From Polydactylus sextarius (Eukaryota; Chordata; Actinopteri; Polynemidae), in contig CM028926.1 in the NCBI GenBank assembly GCA_016801845.1, forward strand, positions 10,238,501 through 10,302,500: 64,000 nt of DNA. Reading direction: 5' to 3'. The notes under the pieces are model-generated. The model did not search any database and was not told the origin of the DNA. It saw only the letters and a program-made list of their open reading frames with translations. Position numbers and translations under genes: made by a program. Every line of letters starts with the position of its first letter. Positions within the stretch are counted from its first letter, which is position 1. This document shows positions 57,099-64,000 of the stretch, piece after piece.

Positions 57099-58360
57099 AG
57101 ATGACCTGTAAATACAAGACTGACCTATTAAAGTTGATGTGAACACAATAGTGTTCATAAATACCGATTTATCACCAACGTCATCGTTTAGAGACGTGTT
57201 TTATTAGTTATTCGCCCTCTAGTGGCCTCAGACGTCAGTTAAATATTTCTAACGCTGCAAATGTCATGTTTATTCATCAGTTTGTTGCTATTTGGCGCAG
57301 AGAAGCTAATACGCTGCTGTTTTTACAAACTATTATATATTTACATTGATAAGAGCAACTTTAACTTACCTTCAATTCAACAAGCTCCGTTTTTTTTCTT
57401 TCCTGGAAACATTTAAGAAACGACACATTAAAAACCTTCATGTAGTGAAGTAAGAGTCGGAGAGTTAATGTAGATAAACTGGATTTTTATGTTGTTCTTT
57501 AAAAAAAAAGTCAGAGGAGAAGAGAGGAGCAGGACTTTCTTTCTGTGATGTTTCTGGTTTCGCCGCCACCAACGGCGCCACCAGTCTGACACATCAAGCA
57601 CTGCACACGCTTCCCTTTTTTTATACCGTAGAAAATGTATTTATTAAAGCATAGGCTCTGAAACAAAAACAAAAAAGAAAAAACGAACAACAGCTGCAAG
57701 ATTGCAGAACATATTATGTACCATAAAATTGATAAAGAAATCACTGTACACGCTACAGTGCTTTGTAAAATCACAGCTTTTGCAAATGCATTTTTATAGA
57801 ACTTATGGTTTATATATTATTATTATTATTTTAATTTTTTTTTTACACATAATAAACATTCAGTAAATGTCAAATACTGCACGTCTTCTTTTGGGAACAT
57901 TAAGGAATTAAGATTAACGTCAAATAAATGTAAATGTTGTGTAAGTTTGAGTTAGAAAAACGTTATCACAGAAGAACAAACAGCAAAATACAAAAAAGTA
58001 CAATCATCGCTCAGTGTCTGAGCGGCGTCGATAAATTAGAGAGAAGATTATGGATGAAATGAGCAGGTTAAGATAAATGAATATTAAAGATCCAAACACG
58101 TTCAGGGTCGCTGACGTAACGTGGTGACACAGACACGGTTACTGTCATCTCACACTGAGTTTTTCTTTAATGTTTCAGATTAAAAACAGCAGAACGTTTT
58201 AGTTTGTTTCAGTTTTGGTTCCAGGTTTAAATTTGTATAAATTTATAGACACGTGCAACCAGAATAACAGCACCCCCCCACCACTTATTATTTTTATATT
58301 AATTACAAATTGTTTTTTTTTTAATTTGCCAAAAATATTTATTTATTTAAATTACAAATG

Positions 58361-58361
<1 letters not shown>

Positions 58362-58403
<42 letters not shown>
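58362..58403 (+). repeat. (TA)n microsatellite, 42 bp
   Basis: A pure TA run in a very AT-rich, gene-free stretch. Confidence 0.95.
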
Positions 58404-58406
<3 letters not shown>

Positions 58407-61400
58407 GTTTAAAAGCCAATATCTCATTAAATTATGAGAGAATCAGTGTTTAAGTTTCATATAAAATATTTATTAATATTTAATATCTAATATCTTTACG
58501 TTAAAAAACTGTTGGGATTTTGGCAGATATTAGCTCTTTTTTTAAAAAAAAGAAAAAGATGAAAAGATCACAAATCTTTTTTTTTTTTTCTTCTTCTTCT
58601 TCCCAAGATGCAACAGAAACATTTGCTGGTTCTTGTTGTTTCATCAAAGTAAAAACAAAAGGAAGACATAGTTTTTGATTTAAAGTTATAAATACATTTT
58701 TTAAAATAAAATTTATTTGCTGATTTTGAATCGTCGTCCTGATCCGTCTCTTTGTTTTGTTTCACACGTTGGATTCTCTGTGATTCTCATAAAAAGATAA
58801 AGCCATCTGCAGATTTTACTTACAGCTTTACACTTTTGTTTTTTAATTTGTTTTTTTTTTCTTGTTAAATTTCAAATAAAGCCCTTAAAGGATAGAAACC
58901 TCCCTCCTCGCTGTTGATTCAATTAGGCCACGGAGCTCAGCGTGTGAATTGCCAAGGATTTTAAGTGTTTGTGTATCTTTCAGATTCAAAACATCTGCTG
59001 TTTATGCTGGCAAAAGCTCCACCACCCTCATACTGGGATGTGAGGCAAGCTGTCGTTGAGACGGAGACGGAGAGGGAAGGGGTGACGGATGTAGAGACGG
59101 AGAGGGAGTGGTGGTGATCTGGTTGAATCTTTATCAATTTATCGATTTAGAGACTCCGTCGTCCAGTTTTTAAAAGGTGTGAGGTTTTTTTTTTTCAGTT
59201 CGCTGCTACAAGAAGGAGAAAGAAATAAAAATCAACTGTTTGTTGAAGCTTGAAGCTTGTAATTTAGAAATAATTACACGCGGCAGTTTCCTCTGAGGTG
59301 TGGAGGTTATATCTCCATCTACAATGAAATAAATGACATTAATACACAAAGACAAAGACCAATAACTACTATTAGTTTGTGACTTTTCGCCTCCGTCTCT
59401 CTAACGTGTTATTATTCCTCCCTCATCTTAGAGTCTATAATCAGCTTTTTGACCTTTTTCTATTTGTTATATTTTCCTCTATTAAAAAAATCACATTAAG
59501 GTTTTGTTAAACAAACAAACAAACAAACAAAAACCCGCCTCCTTTCCCAGGAGCAGACGGGTCAAACACGTCTGGTCTGAAAAGCCTGAACGAGCCGAGC
59601 GATGCGGCTATTGCTGACGTTGACCTTCCAGCACTCGGGCTGATCGCCATTTAATCTTCTGATCCCTGATCACGTGACGTCGGCTCATTTGCTGAAGTGC
59701 TGCTGCTGCAGCAGCGGCGGCGGTTACATGTCTCCTTTTAACGGTAAAACGCCGTGGACTGAATATCAAAACATTGCCTGGTTGCACCAGAAGACGGCGG
59801 TGCTTCTCGCTCCTCCATCAGGAGCCATGAATACTCAGCGGGCCTCATTACATTACTAATTTATAACAACTACTAATAAACGTTAACGGTTTAGAGGCGC
59901 TGCTGACATTTCACTTGTTAATGTTCTGGTGCTCTCTCAAACCTCGCGTGCCGGTTGTAAACAGGGTTTTCCCTCGGGGACGGTGAAGCCGTTCAGACAG
60001 ACAGACTCGGTCCCACAACATTAATAATTTGCTCTAAAGCTTCGCAGGTCGAGTTCAGACCTTCACGCCTGCCTGCGTCTTCCAACGCGTCGGTATGTTG
60101 GATACGTTTCCGTTCAGAAACCTGCAGGTGGACGACTCAAACATTCGGCGTTGGCCTACTTGTAAAAAGAGGCACCGTGAGTATCCACATTAATCCTCAG
60201 AAACAAGGCCACAGTTTTTTATACCAAAGGGAAAACTGGAAAACACGGATGTGGAGGCTTCGTTTGAGCCAAACTAATTCATCTTCAATTCCTACTTCAA
60301 CGAGACTTCACAGGAACGACCTGGGGAATTCCTGTGAACATCTCCTCCGAGGTTTACCACCGTCTGTTCCTAGAGTTCAGACGAACGAGGAATCTTGTAA
60401 TAAAGTGAGAAAAGAACAGATGAGGGCGGAGGGAAAATCACTGTCCAACCACTAAGAGCAGAGTTGCACCAGCAGCAGGAGCAGGTGCTTTGTTAACGCT
60501 GACGAAGACGAATTGGCAACTAGCGCACGTTAAGAGCTAGAACGTCTGAGAACAAAGATGTTTGAGTTAGTGATTAAATTACTTTTACTCTTTGTTAAGT
60601 TTGGCGTTTTCACATCTCCAGAAGGTTTTCAATGCAGCAGCAGCAGCGTTTGAGCGACATCAGTCGGAGAACGAGCGACGCCAGAGTGTCCTAGTTTCAG
60701 AGACGTCTGTGATCTATCTGTTGGTGCGAGCGCTAGTTTATCATGGTAGCTGTCACACGGCTCCTCTGCAACTCTCACAGCTGCTGCAACTCGTCTGCGT
60801 TAAAGTAGGGCACCAGAAACGAAGCGTTATTGTGTCTAAAAATGTTTATGTTTTAATATGTTTGATGTGTTTAAACCTATTTCTCATTAAGCTTGAACAG
60901 CCTAATGTTTTAATGATTAAATAGATAAAAACGTGATGTTTTTCTGACGGATTGTAGTTTTGACGTATTACCGGCGTAAAAGCTTTCTTGTTTTTATGAC
61001 TTTTTTTTTTTCCTCTGCCTCTGGGTTTATTTGTTTTGATGTGACCTGTTTCCAAAAAGCTTTTAAATCTAAAGTCACCGTCCTCGCAGAGGCAAAGCTA
61101 AACGCTAACCGAAAATACAACCTGCAGACAGCAGCATCTTTTCTTTTTTTTTTTTTTTTTTTTGTTTTGTTTTGTTTTTTGTGTCCGTTCTCAGATACAT
61201 CATATGTCTCTCGCTGTCGTGTTCGTACACAAAAACACCATTTAACCTCTCTTTAACGTACTAAAACCAACTTACCTCCCGTATCCTCAAAGGTCTCTGT
61301 GGTTTTCACACAAACCTATAAAAACACCTTTGGGAGCTGATCTAAGGCACATTACCATTCATCACAACAACACTCACGTCTCAGTGCCCAATTACAGAGC

Positions 61401-63139
61401 CGCTCTTCAGATGAGGAGAAAAGATGGAAACACGAGCTTTCGTGACTTTTCTCCAACATTTAACCTTTTGAAAAGATGTTTTCAAAACACTAAGACGGCG
61501 TTTTTTTTTTTGTTTTTTTGTTTTGTTTTGTTTTTAAAAAGAGGAAACATTTCTTGGAGGAAAAGTTGCTCGAAGCAGATCGTCACAACGTGACCCAAAT
61601 TCAACCGCATCTCTCCAGTGATCACGCCAACGTCCGTGTGGTGTGATGTTCGACGCCAAGAACAAGACCAGGTCCATGTAATCTCACTTTATAAGGTTAA
61701 CGTCTGAACACCCACTTATCTGTAACAAAGTTGGCACGTTGTGATCATTTCTGTGGCTTTTAATGAGTAAATACTCACACAGGCGCAACAACAACAAAAA
61801 AACTAAAACCCCCACAGTTAAAACAGTGATGGTTTGGTTTAGATTTCCTCGTATCCGTAACCAAACATCTCAGTCTGACCCTGCACAGCCACACATGTGG
61901 CGAGGGTCTCAGTGTCTCTGAGTCACCCTCATTTCAGGAAATAGCTTCAACCCAGGCAGCGCCAGCAGCTGTGAGTCTCAGTTTTGGTATTTTGGTTTTG
62001 AAGTCTCTGGTGTGTTTAGTGATGCTGATGTTAGCCATTTGTTGACCTGGCTACAAGATAATCACAACACTCATTTGTTGAGTTTAAAGGCTGAAGGCAT
62101 TTTTTTTTCTCTTTACTCTCTATAAAACGTAGTGTGCAGCATTGTTTAGTCTTGCTCCACATCTGTATTGATTATTCATAAATTTTCAGTTTATTTTTTA
62201 AGGTGGAATATTCACATGTGGTTGAGCGGCTGCTACCTGCCGCTGACTTGTTCAGTCTGTTGTTACCGACCCAGAAAACTGCGTCTCCAATGAGATTATT
62301 TTTTTGCTCCTTCGAGCATTTCAACCTCCAAGAAATGTTTTTTTTTTTTTTTTTTTTTTTTTTGTTTTGTTTTAAAAAATCTGCTTTAACGTCTCGATTT
62401 GACAGATTATAGTTTGAGAACAGACCTTTACAATATGTTGCGTTCATGAGTTTCTTAATTTGTTTAGCTGCCTGATCAAACGCTCTATTTAAAATAAAAA
62501 AAACACCAGAAAACATGGTGAAACTTCTTGCTGGAAGCCGGAGGAACTTCTTTAGTGGTGTATGGAGAAAGGTGTGTGGGAGGAGAGTGACGGGAGGTTG
62601 GTTGGTTGGTTGGTTGGTCAAAACCATGCTGTGAACTGTGAACTCCATTTCCCAGGGAGCTTTGCAACAACAGCTCAAATAAATAAATAGAAACAAACAA
62701 ACAAACCAATAAATAAAACAACATAAAAATAAAAAGCCACTAGCCGCTTAGCTAATGGCATGAAGAGACAGGCTGAGACGATTCGGCCAGAGGTCACAGG
62801 AGCTGACTGGCTGGTTTGTGGAGTCATGGCGGATGCGAGGGTGCAGGTGTTTATTGATCGGATGACTCTGGTGCACAGGAGGATTGTGGGTTGATGGATA
62901 TGTCAGAGAGTTGAGTTGAGCCCCCACCCCCTTCTTGATTGTGATGCCTGTTGTCGCAGGTAAAAACGCTGAAGCGTGAAATGTGAATCAAACCCTGATT
63001 GTTGTTTTTTTTTTTTTTAAATCTTCTCTAACACGTTGGCCACGTTGGCTCGACTTACCTCGTTACAGCGAATCTACCGTTCTTTGAACTGATCTTATAA
63101 AAACAGATGTGTGAGGGCTTTAACCCCTGAAGACTAAAG

Positions 63140-63699
63140 ATGTTAATTTGCTTCAATGGTTTATTTTACCCATAACCATGTACAAATAAACAAAACCTTT
63201 ACAGCTTTGTATGGTCACACATTTAGCATTCATTGGTCCATAAGCACTCCTCACGGCGACATGAAAACACTGTTATAAGACACCGACATTGATTTCTAGA
63301 ATCGGCGTCTCAACGTTGCACTGACGTCACAAATGTACCATCCATTCTAACAGTTTTCATTGCAAATCAAAAATAGTCACATGCAATGATTGAAAAAAAT
63401 TACATTACCTCATGTCACATAGAAAGTAAGCGAAAAGTTCCATCATTTAGAAATAAGTACTCTTCAGAGATTTGTCTCTTTTTTTTTTTTTTTTTTTTTT
63501 AAGTCCTAGACATTCTTTCAACAGCGTTGTTGGTCTCATTTGGGTTGTAAACATTAGTTACAGTGCCTAGCTTTCATTCACCTGGCTGGCTGTGTAGCGT
63601 CTCTCAAGAGAATTGGTCAATCAATACTATCAATCAGCTTGATCGAGAGGAATTGGTCAGTGGTCAATCAATCAGTTGTACAAAGGAGGAGGAAATTAG
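63140..63699 (-). other. Possible 3' UTR of the gene running off the right edge
   Basis: Mixed-composition sequence on the minus strand downstream of the edge open frame, ending at an AATAAA (complement of 63160-63165). It contains a long poly-A on the minus strand (63479-63501) and a CAATCAATC-type simple stretch (63616-63680). Inferred only from position and signal. Confidence 0.25.
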
Positions 63700-64000
63700 T
63701 CATGGAAGGACATGATCGTCTTTGGGCTCAGTTAGGGGGCAACAGGACACCAGTGAGAGACTGGAGAACAGACTGAACAGTAGATCGATAAAAGACACCC
63801 TGAGAATCACAACTACGTCTCTTTCATCTGTCATCATCCCTTTCTTCCTAATCATCAACGCTTCCTCTATCTCTTCTTCTATGGAACGATCATAGTCAGG
63901 TGGGCGTGGCCTCGGCGACTGAGGAAGATGGTTGGTTGGTTTGTTGGTTGGTTTGTTGGTTGGTCGGAAGCCGACTGGCTCCTCGGTGTGGTTTTTTTTT
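63700..64000 (-). CDS. Unidentified partial open frame at window edge, possible terminal coding exon
   Basis: Reading in from the right edge on the minus strand, a frame stays open for about 99 codons to a TGA at 63702-63700. Its middle is charged and protein-like (PRPRPPDYDRSIEEEIEEAL), preceded by PTNKPTNKPTNH from a GGTT-type microsatellite. The last part is more hydrophobic (VSFIDLLFSLFSSLSL) and may be non-coding read-through. Downstream on the same strand, 63160-63699 resembles a 3' UTR with an AATAAA at 63165-63160. I do not recognise the protein. The true exon could end earlier or the frame could be fortuitous. Confidence 0.3.
   Translation of the reverse strand, partial: KKNHTEEPVGFRPTNKPTNKPTNHLPQSPRPRPPDYDRSIEEEIEEALMIRKKGMMTDERDVVVILRVSFIDLLFSLFSSLSLVSCCPLTEPKDDHVLP

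Larger units (their letters stand above)
53800..63139. other. Largely gene-free right part
   Basis: No supported coding region. Notable blocks are 54090-54370 (GC-richer), 56200-56380 (homeodomain/POU-type words CCCAATTAGC, TTAATGAGC and GATGCAT), and a GGTT microsatellite at about 62598-62619. Poly-T tracts lie at about 56700, 61145, 62340 and 63010. The islands may be long-range enhancers (inference). Confidence 0.4.

Noticed and set aside
1..64000. tRNA, rRNA or bacterial-type operon features
   Set aside because: I looked for tRNA A/B-box pairs, rRNA cores and operon-like gene packing and found none I could support.

Overview
The window is vertebrate nuclear DNA, almost certainly from a ray-finned (teleost) fish. 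It is AT-rich, full of CA/GT, TA and poly-T microsatellites, minisatellites and small foldback transposons. Its recognisable genes have GT-AG introns and teleost-like, serine- and glycine-rich versions of vertebrate proteins. There is no prokaryotic content.

Three protein-coding genes can be supported, all between about 24.9 and 38.1 kb. (1) foxa3, minus strand, two coding exons (27723-27652 and 26645-25335), 460 aa, a forkhead pioneer transcription factor of endoderm and liver. A TATA/GC-box/CCAAT promoter lies near 28.2-28.3 kb. (2) irf2bp1, minus strand, two coding exons (35324-34273 and 34118-33782), 462 aa, a transcriptional co-repressor with the family's N-terminal zinc finger and C-terminal RING. 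It appears to lack the conserved middle segment and carries a Gly/Ser/Ala insertion near its C-terminus. (3) polr1g (cd3eap, PAF49/RPA34), plus strand, three coding exons (35850-35934, 36188-36332, 37247-37940), 307 aa, an RNA polymerase I subunit with a lysine-rich tail. irf2bp1 and polr1g are head-to-head, with 525 bp between their start codons. From memory, FOXA3, IRF2BP1 and POLR1G also lie in one region of human 19q13.32, so this looks like conserved synteny.

The left 24 kb holds no gene I can support. It contains a palindrome-rich minisatellite (1.86-2.61 kb), two copies of a long foldback transposon (5.9-6.5 and 15.4-16.0 kb), degenerate tandem arrays (11.9-12.5 and 16.9-17.8 kb), a 20-bp minisatellite (22.5 kb), a near-identical repeat pair (13.8-14.2 and 22.9-23.2 kb), and a few GC-richer islands that could be regulatory. 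Between foxa3 and irf2bp1 are a third foldback copy carrying a likely processed retrocopy, and a probable long irf2bp1 3' UTR.

The right 26 kb holds a diverged long-period array (42.6-43.7 and 45.7-47.3 kb) that repeats a CTCF-like motif and contains an intact hAT-type MITE. Sites matching the RFX X-box occur at 44.3 and 47.9 kb, and another degenerate array at 49-49.8 kb. Two exon-like but unrecognised open segments lie at 39.3-39.9 and 53.1-53.4 kb. A partial open frame runs off the right edge (63.70-64.00 kb, minus strand) and may be the last coding exon of a fourth gene.

No unusual defence or catalytic system is visible. The items most worth a second look are the reduced irf2bp1 architecture, the CTCF-like motif array with its flanking X-boxes, the retrocopy, and the edge exon.
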